A stretch of DNA of 28,387 nucleotides from JAKVCB01 sp963578605 (GTDB lineage: Bacteria > Planctomycetota > Planctomycetia > Pirellulales > Lacipirellulaceae). The position numbers were made by a program, and so were the translations under genes. This document shows, in pieces, positions 17,301 through 25,212 of this stretch (position 1 is the stretch's first letter; each line of letters opens with the position of its first letter). Location: positions 1-28,387 of the forward strand of contig CAUZEA010000077.1 in NCBI GenBank assembly GCA_963578605.1, written 5' to 3'. The notes below the pieces were generated by a model. It searched no databases and had not been told where the DNA came from. It was given only the letters and a program-made list of their open reading frames with translations.

Positions 17301-18706
17301 GTTTGAAAGGAAGGTATCGCATCTGCTGTGTCTGGAATCTGCAATCGGGACATGACCCGCCGCATTCCTAACATGGCGGGCTCAAGTTTTGAGTTACGAC
17401 GTAATGCCTCCTCGTACGCGTTTTGAGCAAGCTCCAGTTGTCCAAGTTTCTCATAACAGAGGCCCAACTGGAGATCGATTTGACTCGGTATGTCACCACC
17501 AAATTGACTCATCAAGGGACGTACCTTCTTGAGCGCCTTGCTCGCCTCCCACCATTTTGACTCACTCAACATGAGACGTGCCGATATCCAATCGACATAC
17601 TCTGGGCGGAACCCGTGATCTCGCATATCTGCAATCGTTTCCTGTACGCCCTTAAAATCGGTACTTCGAATCTGGAGGTCCGCTTTATAAGCCAACAAGA
17701 GCATGCTCTCTGCCTTTTTGACGGCTTTGATTCCGCGATTCACTTCCTCCAACGCTTGATCATATTCGGAGTTGCGCATCAAAATATCGGCTAATTGCTG
17801 GTAGAATCGCGAATCCTCCGGATACTTCTCCTTCGCCACGGTGAACATCCGCTTTGCTTCCTCGTTATTCTCTTGGTCCTTGTAGAGCAAACCCATAGCC
17901 AACAGGACCTCTTCATTTTCAGAGTTCAACTCGTAAGCCTTCCGAAAGTCGCTTTCGGCGCGATCCTTGTTGTCAAGTTTCTGGTAATACTGGCCCCGGT
18001 TGAGATATGCTTCGTACGAATCGGGATTCGCATTGACAAGCTGCTCCATGACGCGGTCAGCCAACTTCGGTCGTCCTCGTTGCTCGCGGAGCAAATCCGC
18101 CAAATTGCAGTAAACAATGGCTGAATTCGGCGCTTTCGCTTTTGTCTCATCAAACGTTTCTGTGGTCGGATCGAAACCGATAAGTTTCTTCGCGTAAGAC
18201 TCTGCTTCGATGTTGCCACTGAGAGTCAGGCAACGAGCGTGCAAAATCATGAAGTCCTTGTCTTCCGGGTTGTTGTCCAGCAAAATCTGCACATGCTTAA
18301 TCGCATCGCTGTACAGCCGAAAATTACGTGACATGCAAATTTCGACCACTTGACGTCGCAAGCCGTCTTGTTTCGGCAATTTCCTGACCGTGTCTTCCAT
18401 CACCTTGTAACTCTGCAACCTCTCTTCGGCGCGAGGGTTGTCTTCCTTGTTGATGTATTGGTGCCACGCGTTTGCCCGCGCGACCATAATCGCCTCGTCG
18501 TTAGGCCTGACCGAAAGATATTGCTGATACAATTCTCCCGCCACCCGGTAATCCTCCGCCGCCGTTGCTTTTTCGGCGCGCTCGATCAGAGAACCCGCGT
18601 TGCGGTTGATCTGAAACATCCACAATCCATAGACCGCGCCCAAGCCGACAAACAAACTAACCACAATGGTAAAAAGTACGGTATAACTGACTCGATAACG
18701 TTGCAT
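14303..18706 (-). CDS. Very long membrane-anchored TPR protein
   Basis: 1467 residues. One transmembrane anchor near the N-terminus (VLFTIVVSLFVGLGAVYGLWMF, about 10-32) is followed by an almost uninterrupted tetratricopeptide superhelix facing the outside of the cytoplasmic membrane. Repeats such as PDSYEAYLNRGQYYQKLDNKDRAESDFRKAYEL (split here for reading: PDSYEAYLNRGQYYQKL, then DNKDRAESDFRKAYEL) are clear, and others are more diverged. TPR arrays scaffold protein complexes; in exosortase (PEP-CTERM) organisms, long TPR proteins such as PrsT accompany surface-sorting and exopolysaccharide genes, and PEP-CTERM and UGDH genes lie within 6 kb here, but this protein has a transmembrane anchor rather than a lipobox. 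ATG is preceded by AGGTTGGG. Exact partner unknown. Confidence 0.85.
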   Translation of the reverse strand: MQRYRVSYTVLFTIVVSLFVGLGAVYGLWMFQINRNAGSLIERAEKATAAEDYRVAGELYQQYLSVRPNDEAIMVARANAWHQYINKEDNPRAEERLQSYKVMEDTVRKLPKQDGLRRQVVEICMSRNFRLYSDAIKHVQILLDNNPEDKDFMILHARCLTLSGNIEAESYAKKLIGFDPTTETFDETKAKAPNSAIVYCNLADLLREQRGRPKLADRVMEQLVNANPDSYEAYLNRGQYYQKLDNKDRAESDFRKAYELNSENEEVLLAMGLLYKDQENNEEAKRMFTVAKEKYPEDSRFYQQLADILMRNSEYDQALEEVNRGIKAVKKAESMLLLAYKADLQIRSTDFKGVQETIADMRDHGFRPEYVDWISARLMLSESKWWEASKALKKVRPLMSQFGGDIPSQIDLQLGLCYEKLGQLELAQNAYEEALRRNSKLEPAMLGMRRVMSRLQIPDTADAIPSFQTLIQEMRELPEEQQDWTKIEQRVEELAEARQLSEKDRLLLHVEMMLMLQKYSAANELVQKAYELAPDDLHIRRVGMQVLNQDPDMGPAEALKFLEDRLISEFGDSPVLRVDKAGLLIAINDVDLPQQLAALTEGIDDWSTNDKIQLWNALAGKYYQIGMRDEALRGWTKVTELAPNDLPTRLMLFGVAHDARDDASMQAAQKRILEVVDRGDPTYLYTEARRRLTLLRQGELAIEDLPAIIELVSTAAEDRPDWDRLHLLRAEIAMINGDEDRALQYYQRASQLGRSPVGAIIQHIRLLVSRGRFEEAKLVVDRLPKATRQQAIGQLYAEILFNNEDVPAAITSAQLVVDQAPDNASKQLWYGQLMAKIAQAESLNVDEKEEADAKAGEAFRRSVDLDSSLQEAWLALISYHMYHKDRPNAEQALREAQLALSSERLPLMVAKCHEVMGRAFDAENLYRSACESNSDDLFATRQLAVFYLTGLNGYNRPQRIARATPLVNTILKSYAEGKVPGDNTNVVWARRTAAQLLANTGDYQNLLKAEKLLASNSKDGLLSLTDRLQMAQILAPRPEPISRKKAMKLLQEAKEVDRLNVSAELMLGQLYYALGDWPRCRKQMLTVISRYPEIAQARANYIEMLLQKDSAVQAVRHLKKLMQLKPDNINTLDLIAKVAAKTGKQADARQALLRTLPKDLSTLDDTELPRVDKIADLLVDELNDKETAFKLYRYLVSRDSAKVLKLAEFIGVHQEIEQCFALLDQVYTPESAPAVVQTAIKVIRAREEDAGNLFDDRIRHWLDTALRRDPESIPLLMQQAEFNDIQQAYKKAADGYRKLLSRRDLRGRGRAIVLNNLSYLLALQDDDAKRETAIRLVREAVEILGPSPDILDTRAVVFIANKQFDDAIEDLELSVTDNPTAAKYFHKAIAHLGAGQNNDALVAWKEALKLGLTKDSLGRIERKRFDEVKSRIDELQTTRQTASLGLGDPEQLDAGVLAMQMPAMATR

Positions 18707-19162
18707 GTTCCCAACCTAAATTGTGAGAGATCGAAGTAATCCGGTGCAGAGAAAGCACCTATCAGTTAAAAGTTCGGTGCCAGCCACAGATGCCGTTCTC
18801 GTCGCGAGATCGTCACCTATAGAACCTCCACCTCTGGCCAGTACGAAAGTCTGTCACCTTTGGTTCGTGCAAAGGGCCAATTTACCATTGCCGCTATACG
18901 CGTTGGGGCCGATTCGGCATCGTGCCCCGCTAACATTGACCAAACGGTTCATCCCCAAAAAAAATCCCATTCCTTGGGCCCATCTGCCGCTGGGCCTTGC
19001 CTAATCGTATCTTGCCAGGGCGGTCTGTCAACGAAACTGTGCTTTTGAAAGGCTGGTGGCACGGCAAAATCGTTAAACCCTATTCAACCATCCCACTGCG
19101 GCAGAGCTGCATTGAGCCGACTCCGGTGAAGCATGGCGCGATTGGGCTCAATCAGCTCATGC
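18707..19162. other. Intergenic region upstream of the TPR gene
   Basis: 456 bp between the TPR gene start and the end of the TIGR03790-type gene, both on the minus strand. Apart from the TPR ribosome binding site and overlapping inverted repeats at its right end, I see no gene or recognised element. Small open frames here have no family resemblance. Confidence 0.5.
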
Positions 19163-19164
19163 TT
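19111..19164 (-). terminator. Overlapping inverted repeats at the 3' end of the TIGR03790-type gene
   Basis: Two perfect inverted repeats interleave: ATTGAGCC (19111-19118) with GGCTCAAT (19145-19152), and AAGCATG (19129-19135) with CATGCTT (19158-19164). They could form alternative hairpins in the transcript directly after the TAA stop. Loops are long (22-26 nt) and there is no T-run, so termination is only a guess. Confidence 0.25.
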
Positions 19165-20896
19165 AATCGACTCGAATCGGGATCGGCCTGGAAACTATTG
19201 GTTTCTCGCCGCCGCTTTTGGCTTGGATCGTGGTTGGGCCCCGCCCCAACAATGAGGCGGCAATCTCAATCTCGCCTTGATTGCCATTGATTCGGCCCAC
19301 GACTCGATTGTTTTGCATGAATTCGATGTTCTCGGCACCGGGCTGAAACGCAACAAGTCGGAGCGACGCAGCAGCAGCGACCACCGATTCTGGGAATATG
19401 GAAAACTCCAGTTTCCCATCGTGATTGCGGACTTCAATGGGTAGATTCACACGCCCTTGACTCTCAATCGACCCGGGCGCGACCCCCACGATCTGGAACT
19501 CGTGATGTCCATCGACCAGTTTCGTCGTATCGACCTCGATCTTTTTACCTGGTCCCAGCCGCGTGTACATCACACCGTCAATGTGCAGTTCAAAGAAGCG
19601 GATTTTTCCCTGCCAGAGTGAGCTCGCTTTCGGTACAAGTGCTACTGTTCCTGCAACCGTGTCGCCCGCCTGCAAACCGTCGACTTTGATGATCGGCGGC
19701 CTTGCCCAGGGCTGGCAAAGCGGATCCCCCACAATCAACAATTGGTAAGGTGAAGCGATCGATTGGTAGAACGCCTCCGCAAGGGATGAGCCGCGAACGT
19801 AGTGCTCATCCAGCGACGCGAGCGGGAATTTCGCTTGGATCGCAAATGGCTCGGCCACCGTGCCACACGCTCCAGCGGCACCATGTCTCAAAAAACTCGT
19901 GAGTGGAGTCTGCCCAGCATCAGAGAGCATCACCCCCCCCAGGCTTGTCAGGTTGTCGCAAATTGCACCGGGTAGGAGAGTATCGTGGGCTCGGTCCAGA
20001 TCGAAGTTGGCAGTCCCCGACACGATTCCCAGTATATCATGACGTCCTCTCGGTATGTCTCCCTGGAGCAACTGGGCACCAACACCTAATGCCGCAAGTC
20101 GCTTCACCGCGGCTGGGAAACAGGCATCTCGCGTCGACGAGCGGACACCCTTCCGTTGCATGAAATAGAATGTTCCATCCGGGTGCGTGGCATCGGCTTT
20201 GACGGAACGATAAAGATACGACAGCACTTCGTCGACCGTATTTCCCCGACCAGTGGTCACACCGAGCATTACAGAGAGAAAGTAACGCTGGCCCTGCTTG
20301 ACATCCTGCGTACGGCCACCAGAGCGGGTCCAGTGGTAATTGGCCCGAAAAGCACGTGTTGTAAAGTTGCCCAACTCCTGGCAACGCGAAAGATTTTTTG
20401 CCTGGTCTCCCGGGACATACCAGTTCGCGTTGGTCCGCAGAAAACCCTGATGCTCGAGCTGGATATATGGCCACAGGTAGGTGGCTCCCGTGAGTGAAGC
20501 GATGGGCCGCATTGACGGTGATATTTTTACTTCAGCGAAATCCTCACGCAGATCAATCCGCCACGGAAAATCGCTCGAATAGACAACATAGTCGGTTTGC
20601 AACCCGAGTTTTCTTTCGTCAATGGCTTCTATTATGGGTTGAAGCAAACGCTGGCGAAACTTCTCGCCCTTGCAGACTTCGATGCCTCCCTTCCAATCGA
20701 TGTAGAGAACGTGCGAGGCAGACACTCCCCGAAGCTGGATGTAGTGGTTCGCAATGGTCTTCGAACCCTCGCTCTGCGCATTGACAACGATCAGGATGTT
20801 TTCTGGACCGCCGCCAGCGGAGGCGCACGAACCAACAAGCCAGGAACCAACAAGCCACGCCATGGCTCCCCAGACAGACATCAGAACCCAATTCAC
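19163..20896 (-). CDS. TIGR03790 family secreted protein
   Basis: 577 residues from a GTG at 20896. Family TIGR03790 is defined by co-occurrence with PEP-CTERM/exosortase genomes; its function is unknown. Seen here: ENILIVVNAQSEGSKTIANHYIQLRGVSASHVL at the start of the mature part (strand-helix with SxxIAxxY and RGV), DYVVYSSDFPWRI, a GGVMLSDAGQTPLTSFLRHGAAGACGTVAEP segment, and LLIVGDPLCQPWARPP closing the domain, followed by an Ig-like C-terminal part. The start is chosen because GGAGGG lies about 11 nt upstream and a hydrophobic signal (WLVGSWLVGSC) follows; Cys in LVGSC could be a lipidation site, or cleavage may follow ASA. The open frame extends to 21106, but that part looks untranslated. 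Neighbour of the PEP-CTERM gene, same strand. Confidence 0.85.
   Translation of the reverse strand: MNWVLMSVWGAMAWLVGSWLVGSCASAGGGPENILIVVNAQSEGSKTIANHYIQLRGVSASHVLYIDWKGGIEVCKGEKFRQRLLQPIIEAIDERKLGLQTDYVVYSSDFPWRIDLREDFAEVKISPSMRPIASLTGATYLWPYIQLEHQGFLRTNANWYVPGDQAKNLSRCQELGNFTTRAFRANYHWTRSGGRTQDVKQGQRYFLSVMLGVTTGRGNTVDEVLSYLYRSVKADATHPDGTFYFMQRKGVRSSTRDACFPAAVKRLAALGVGAQLLQGDIPRGRHDILGIVSGTANFDLDRAHDTLLPGAICDNLTSLGGVMLSDAGQTPLTSFLRHGAAGACGTVAEPFAIQAKFPLASLDEHYVRGSSLAEAFYQSIASPYQLLIVGDPLCQPWARPPIIKVDGLQAGDTVAGTVALVPKASSLWQGKIRFFELHIDGVMYTRLGPGKKIEVDTTKLVDGHHEFQIVGVAPGSIESQGRVNLPIEVRNHDGKLEFSIFPESVVAAAASLRLVAFQPGAENIEFMQNNRVVGRINGNQGEIEIAASLLGRGPTTIQAKSGGEKPIVSRPIPIRVD
20831..20857 (-). repeat. 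15-bp-period tandem duplication in the signal peptide of the TIGR03790-type gene
   Basis: ACCAACAAGCCA occurs at 20831-20842 and again at 20846-20857 on the plus strand, exactly 15 bp apart. In frame it encodes WLVGS twice, so the hydrophobic core of the signal peptide is built from a five-residue duplication. Confidence 0.7.
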
Positions 20897-21278
20897 AATC
20901 GCTTGCTCCCTCCGCTCTAGAGACGGTTGTCCACGCCCGATGATCGAGCCGGACACTTGGCAGGCCCTTTCCTGCAAAACCTTGCCCCCCGCCATAAATC
21001 GGCCCACGCCCAGCAGCAAGGCACATCTGCCTGGTGAAACTTTAGTTGTTGAGACAACGTCCATCACATCTGAGTCAATGACCGAATTGCCATCAGCTAC
21101 GGCCACCGTCTATGAACTTGGTGTTTTCTCCGCACGACACGCACTTTATGGTCTACCACAGCGACAATGTGGCAGTCCATACTGTACGGCGTAGATTTTG
21201 ATGAGTTCGCCAGAAAACATGACAGTCATGTCGACTGGTCGGCAGGAAACCACGGCCTGCAGCGACGTACTGGACCGA
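20897..21278. other. Intergenic region between the PEP-CTERM and TIGR03790-type genes
   Basis: 382 bp between the end of the PEP-CTERM gene and the chosen start of the TIGR03790-type gene. It contains the ribosome binding site of the latter, a small inverted repeat GTTGT-TGAG-ACAAC at 21045-21058, and the palindrome at 21217-21231. No additional gene is supported. Confidence 0.45.
21217..21231 (-). terminator. Perfect palindrome 48 bp after the PEP-CTERM gene, possible terminator or operator
   Basis: ACATGACAGTCATGT is a 15-bp palindrome with 7-bp arms around one base. On the minus-strand transcript it is a short hairpin whose last T begins a TTTT run (21217-21214). This could be a weak Rho-independent terminator for the PEP-CTERM gene, or a protein-binding site, since the loop is very tight. 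Confidence 0.35.
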
Positions 21279-23606
21279 TTAGACCGGCGATTTCAAGAGT
21301 TGATGCGCCCCGAACAATCCGCAAGCGGCAACCGGTACCGTCCAGCACCCCAGACCGTGGGCGGGTCTGGCTCGAATCAACCCTAGGACGAAGCCGGTAC
21401 AAGCAACCAACAGCAGTGCAGACGGTTCGGGTACCATGTTATTGTGGGCAGAACCATTTGCGGTGCTGCCGAAGTTGCTTTTCCAAATGATGTAGTCGGC
21501 CTGGTCAACCGCACCATTTCCATTGCCATCGGCAGCAAGGTTAATCGCCGAGCCTAGCGTGTCGCGCCACACGGTGTAGTCACTGGCATCGACGGTGCCA
21601 TCCTGGTTGTAATCGCCTGCCAGATTCGCAACGACGGTCAGAATGACACCCGTGGCTGTGTAGGCAATGTTGCCCGAAAAACCGCTCGGTAGTAGCAGCG
21701 TATCGAAGGTGCCGTTTCTGGCCCCGGTCGCCGTGAGAAACTCAAAGGAATCATTGGGAGCAGGTGCAAACGGAGTTCCACCTGCCAAACCGACAAACGC
21801 GACCTCGAGCGTGCCAGCTAGTGCCACATCGCCATCGATAATCAACTGATCAAACTCGGTACCGGGCGTCGTACCGCCAATTTCGATGGCCAGGACGCCG
21901 TTAACGGTGTTCACATACCGACCTTCGATGTTAAGCGTTCCGACCCCATCGCCCGGTTCCACACGACCATCGTGATTCTCGACCTGGCCTGCGATGGGAC
22001 CACTGCCGGTTAGAATCGTACCTGAGCCACCAAGTCTTCCCCCACGCATGTCGATGAACTGTGCATCAATCGTGCCGCCTGCTAACTTGATTTCTCCATC
22101 GATTTTAATGTTCACTCCTGAAAATGTCGTCAAGGTATCACCTTCGCCAATGAACAGGGTCATCGTGCCACTACCGGCACCCCCCACATTCAATTCCCAA
22201 ACGGTCGCATCCGCTGGAAGGACCACCTCTTGATTGCCGCCAGCTACATGATCGAGGTTGACGATACCAAGTTGATCCGGGAGTGCCGCAACGTCCCAAT
22301 TCGCCACACCACTCCAGGCAGCACTGGGGGAGGTGGTTGTCCAATTGAATGGGTTTGTGACGGGATCGCCGATATACAACTGGGGCCCGATACCTCCACT
22401 ACCGAGCGCAGGCTGCGGATCGATCACGAGATTGCGCCCGGCGAAAAGATTCATTCCGACAATCCCATCGACAATGTTAATGGGGTTCGATGCATCCGTA
22501 ACGTTGAGTGCCACGACAGGCACATTCTCTACTGTGAACGCCCCGCCGACTGTCTCAATCGTGAATTCATCAACAAAGAAACCGGGGACATCGAACGTGG
22601 TACCACCCGATCCCACAATGGCAATCGTAAACTCCGGATCATCGAGTAAAGGATCGAAGCCAAGGCGGACGGCGTTGAGCTCCGATATGACGGTGACGGA
22701 CGCTCCGGTATCAAAGAAAAAGCTGGAGTCGTCTAACTCTTCACCATTGTTGGCGACATCAACACTAACAAACATGCCCCCAACCGATAGCACCCCATCG
22801 CTGTGAAGGGTGTGTGCGGTCGGGTTGTCATGGAGAGGGCGTGGGGGGGTTTCAAGGAGACCCGCGATGTCAAAAATGTAATTTGGTGAGTTCGCGAACG
22901 AACCGCCTGGAAGCAGTATCAAGGGTGCCCGCCGCAAAATCTCCTGGCTGCCGCTGCCCAATGGCAAAAAATCTATTTGCGGCGTCCGCACCGTTTTTCC
23001 CGCCAGTTCAAAAATCTGTGGTCGGTCGTTCCGGATCGAGGTCGCGTACTGACTGGCGAAGGGTAAGCCCAAGATGTTCGGGAGGTCGGTATCTGGCGGC
23101 AAACTCAACAACGATACGCTGGTCTGGCCAATCATGGTGGACGGGTTCAAAGTCAGGGGCGATGTCCCCGTTCGATTTTCCAACCCCGTTGCGTAGATGC
23201 CAAGCGGATCATTGACCAACGCATCAAGCGTACCTGTAGCTCCACCAAGCTCAACCGTCATGGCGCCGGCAAAACCCTCGTTGACGAAGTCGAAGGCAGC
23301 ATACGCAGCATCAGTGATGAGTGATCCATTCGCCCCGGTATCGATGAGCGCCACATCGTAATGAGCTGAGTCACCGACTCCCAAAAAATTGCCACCGGTT
23401 GGGCCTGGGCTGGAATCAGCCATGAAAAAGTAGAGATCTTCGTCGAACGTTTTAAATTCGTCGGTGAGCCCGATTCCGACCAACGGCAGAAACCCCTCCA
23501 GGGGAACCCCATTCGCACGGCCAGCAACGATCACCCATACAGCTAAAATCGCGAGCGGGGCAACGAAGATTGATTGGGTACTCCCAAGCCGAACCTGGCT
23601 GATCAT
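21279..23606 (-). CDS. PEP-CTERM surface protein with two aspartic-protease-like lobes and a dockerin
   Basis: 775 residues from the ATG at 23606, which has GGAGG 6 nt upstream. A signal peptide comes first (hydrophobic IFVAPLAILAVWVIVAG). Then two retropepsin/pepsin-like halves: lobe 1 with IDTGANGS (Asp89) and NILGLPF (178), lobe 2 with FDTGASVT (Asp299) and GIVGMNLF (382). Each lobe thus has both the D-T-G motif and the hydrophobic-hydrophobic-Gly motif of the aspartic protease fold. A glycine-rich beta-solenoid stretch follows (about 430-650; VNTVNGVLAIEIGGTTPGTE resembles autotransporter/PEP-CTERM passenger repeats). A dockerin type I pair of Ca2+ loops comes next (DYNQDGTVDASDY and DGNGNGAVDQADY, 665-705), then VPEPSALLLVACTGFVLGLIRAR, the exosortase sorting signal. 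About 28 further residues follow the Arg cluster, which is unusual. Likely exported, sorted and anchored at the surface. Confidence 0.85.
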   Translation of the reverse strand: MISQVRLGSTQSIFVAPLAILAVWVIVAGRANGVPLEGFLPLVGIGLTDEFKTFDEDLYFFMADSSPGPTGGNFLGVGDSAHYDVALIDTGANGSLITDAAYAAFDFVNEGFAGAMTVELGGATGTLDALVNDPLGIYATGLENRTGTSPLTLNPSTMIGQTSVSLLSLPPDTDLPNILGLPFASQYATSIRNDRPQIFELAGKTVRTPQIDFLPLGSGSQEILRRAPLILLPGGSFANSPNYIFDIAGLLETPPRPLHDNPTAHTLHSDGVLSVGGMFVSVDVANNGEELDDSSFFFDTGASVTVISELNAVRLGFDPLLDDPEFTIAIVGSGGTTFDVPGFFVDEFTIETVGGAFTVENVPVVALNVTDASNPINIVDGIVGMNLFAGRNLVIDPQPALGSGGIGPQLYIGDPVTNPFNWTTTSPSAAWSGVANWDVAALPDQLGIVNLDHVAGGNQEVVLPADATVWELNVGGAGSGTMTLFIGEGDTLTTFSGVNIKIDGEIKLAGGTIDAQFIDMRGGRLGGSGTILTGSGPIAGQVENHDGRVEPGDGVGTLNIEGRYVNTVNGVLAIEIGGTTPGTEFDQLIIDGDVALAGTLEVAFVGLAGGTPFAPAPNDSFEFLTATGARNGTFDTLLLPSGFSGNIAYTATGVILTVVANLAGDYNQDGTVDASDYTVWRDTLGSAINLAADGNGNGAVDQADYIIWKSNFGSTANGSAHNNMVPEPSALLLVACTGFVLGLIRARPAHGLGCWTVPVAACGLFGAHQLLKSPV

Positions 23607-23682
23607 TTGCCGCCTCCATTTCACGTCTACTGCCGTTTCAGCGCCCGTAGAGCCTGTCTGTCCCGTTCTTCCTCTCTCTTTA

Positions 23683-23711
23683 AGCGTAAGTAACGGTAAG
23701 AACCACGTCAA
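23683..23711 (-). promoter_or_regulatory. Candidate promoter of the PEP-CTERM protein gene
   Basis: On the minus strand TTGACG (23711-23706) and TACGCT (23688-23683) are separated by 17 bp, a sigma70-like arrangement with a good -35 and a poor -10 box. This would place the transcript start near 23675, about 70 nt before the ATG at 23606, and supports that start over longer ones. Confidence 0.3.
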
Positions 23712-23755
23712 GAAAACGGGCTTTTTTCAGCACTTCGATGATTTTCTCTGGCAGC

Positions 23756-25072
23756 TCAGTCCTTGCCGACAGTCGGTCGGCCAATGCTGTGGTAGATGAA
23801 GCCCCGCTCCCGCATCTGCTCGAGTTCGTAGAGATTGCGACCATCGAAAATCACGGGTTTGCGCATCTGGGTATACATCTTTTCAAAGTCAGGCCGTTGA
23901 TAATCACCCCACTCGGTCATAATGACCAGCGCATCGGCGTTGTGGAGGGCATCGGTTTGCCTGGTGCAATAGGTCAGTCGATCGCCGAATTCGGTACGCA
24001 CGTTGGCCATCGCTTCTGGGTCGTGCACACGAACGGTCGCGGCTTTCTGCAAAAGCCATTCGAGCAGTACCAGTGCCGGTGCTTCGCGGATGTCGTCGGT
24101 CCTCGGCTTGAATGCCAGCCCCCACACCGCGATCACCTTGCCGCTGAGGTCTCCCTCGAAAAAGGCTGCTAGTTTTTCCGGCATGATTCGCTTCTGGTCG
24201 TCATTCACCGCGTCGACCGTACGCAGCATCAACGGCTTGAACCCCTGGTCCTCTGCCATGGATGCCAGAGCCCGCACATCCTTGGGAAAACAACTACCTC
24301 CGTAACCAACGCCAGGAAAGAGAAACGCAAAGCCAATCCGGCTGTCGTGACCAATCCCACGTCGCACGTCGTTGATATCTCCTCCCAGCCGCTCGCAAAA
24401 ATTCGCCATTTCGTTGATAAAGCTGATCTTGGTGGCCAGTAACGCATTGGCCACATATTTGGTCATCTCCGCGCTTTCGGGCGACATCACCAGGAATGGC
24501 TTTTCCGTTCTCAAAAATGGTTTGTACAGCTGGTGTAGTTTTCTTGCATCTCCTTCCGAGCGAACTCCAACCACGACACGGTCCGGTTTCATAAAGTCGT
24601 CAATCGCTACACCTTCCTTCAGGAATTCAGGGTTGCTCGCCACCCGACATTCGCGACCGGTGCTTTCTTTCAGTCGATCAAAAATATGTGCGTTTGTACC
24701 AACAGGAACCGTGCTCTTGGTCACGATGATAACATCATTGCTGAGGTGTGGAGCCATCGTATCGACCGCCGCCCAAAGAGCCGTGAGATTTGCCGAACCG
24801 TTGGCCGATTGCGGAGTCCCAACGGCGAGGTAAACAATCTCGGCTCGTTGAATGGCGGTCGGGGCATCGGTCATAAAGTGAAGCCGGTCGGCCTCGACAT
24901 TACGCCGCACCATTTCTGCAAGTCCCGGTTCGTAAATCGGCACCTCCCCGTTGTTCAGTGCAGCGATCTTTTGCTCATCAACATCGATACAGGTGACATC
25001 GTTACCACTATCTGCAAAGCAAGTTCCGGTAACGATGCCCACATATCCTGTACCAATGACCGCTATTTTCAT
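23756..25072 (-). CDS. ugd: UDP-glucose 6-dehydrogenase
   Basis: Oxidises UDP-glucose to UDP-glucuronate with two NAD+, supplying acidic sugar for exopolysaccharide, lipopolysaccharide or derived sugars; cytoplasmic. The 438-residue protein has the N-terminal Rossmann motif MKIAVIGTGYVGIVTG, the bridging VYLAVGTPQSANGSANL, KSTVPVGT (119-126), NPEFLKEG (147-154), Lys205 in EMTKYVANALLATKISFINE, and the catalytic Cys261 in GYGGSCFPKD. The third domain has WGLAFKPRTDDIREAPAL and VRVHDPEA. All catalytic residues are present and the length is normal. Co-directional with gyrA upstream (140 bp) and the PEP-CTERM gene downstream (149 bp), so it may support surface polysaccharide made in the same region. 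Confidence 0.96.
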   Translation of the reverse strand: MKIAVIGTGYVGIVTGTCFADSGNDVTCIDVDEQKIAALNNGEVPIYEPGLAEMVRRNVEADRLHFMTDAPTAIQRAEIVYLAVGTPQSANGSANLTALWAAVDTMAPHLSNDVIIVTKSTVPVGTNAHIFDRLKESTGRECRVASNPEFLKEGVAIDDFMKPDRVVVGVRSEGDARKLHQLYKPFLRTEKPFLVMSPESAEMTKYVANALLATKISFINEMANFCERLGGDINDVRRGIGHDSRIGFAFLFPGVGYGGSCFPKDVRALASMAEDQGFKPLMLRTVDAVNDDQKRIMPEKLAAFFEGDLSGKVIAVWGLAFKPRTDDIREAPALVLLEWLLQKAATVRVHDPEAMANVRTEFGDRLTYCTRQTDALHNADALVIMTEWGDYQRPDFEKMYTQMRKPVIFDGRNLYELEQMRERGFIYHSIGRPTVGKD

Positions 25073-25212
25073 GGCGAATTACCCGCGGAGCCTTAACGTG
25101 AGGGAAAGTTTTGCAATGAATGCGACAGCGGGGCAGCCTTGGTGTTTGGTGATACTGCCCTGGCGACCCGGCCCTCTACTCTTGGAGAGCTCTATCCAGC
25201 TGTTTCTTCTGA

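Noticed and set aside
25119..25185. GGGCAG/CTGCCC inverted repeat between gyrA and ugd as an intrinsic terminator
   Set aside because: Arms of six pairs around an 18-nt loop and no T-run; too weak to call.
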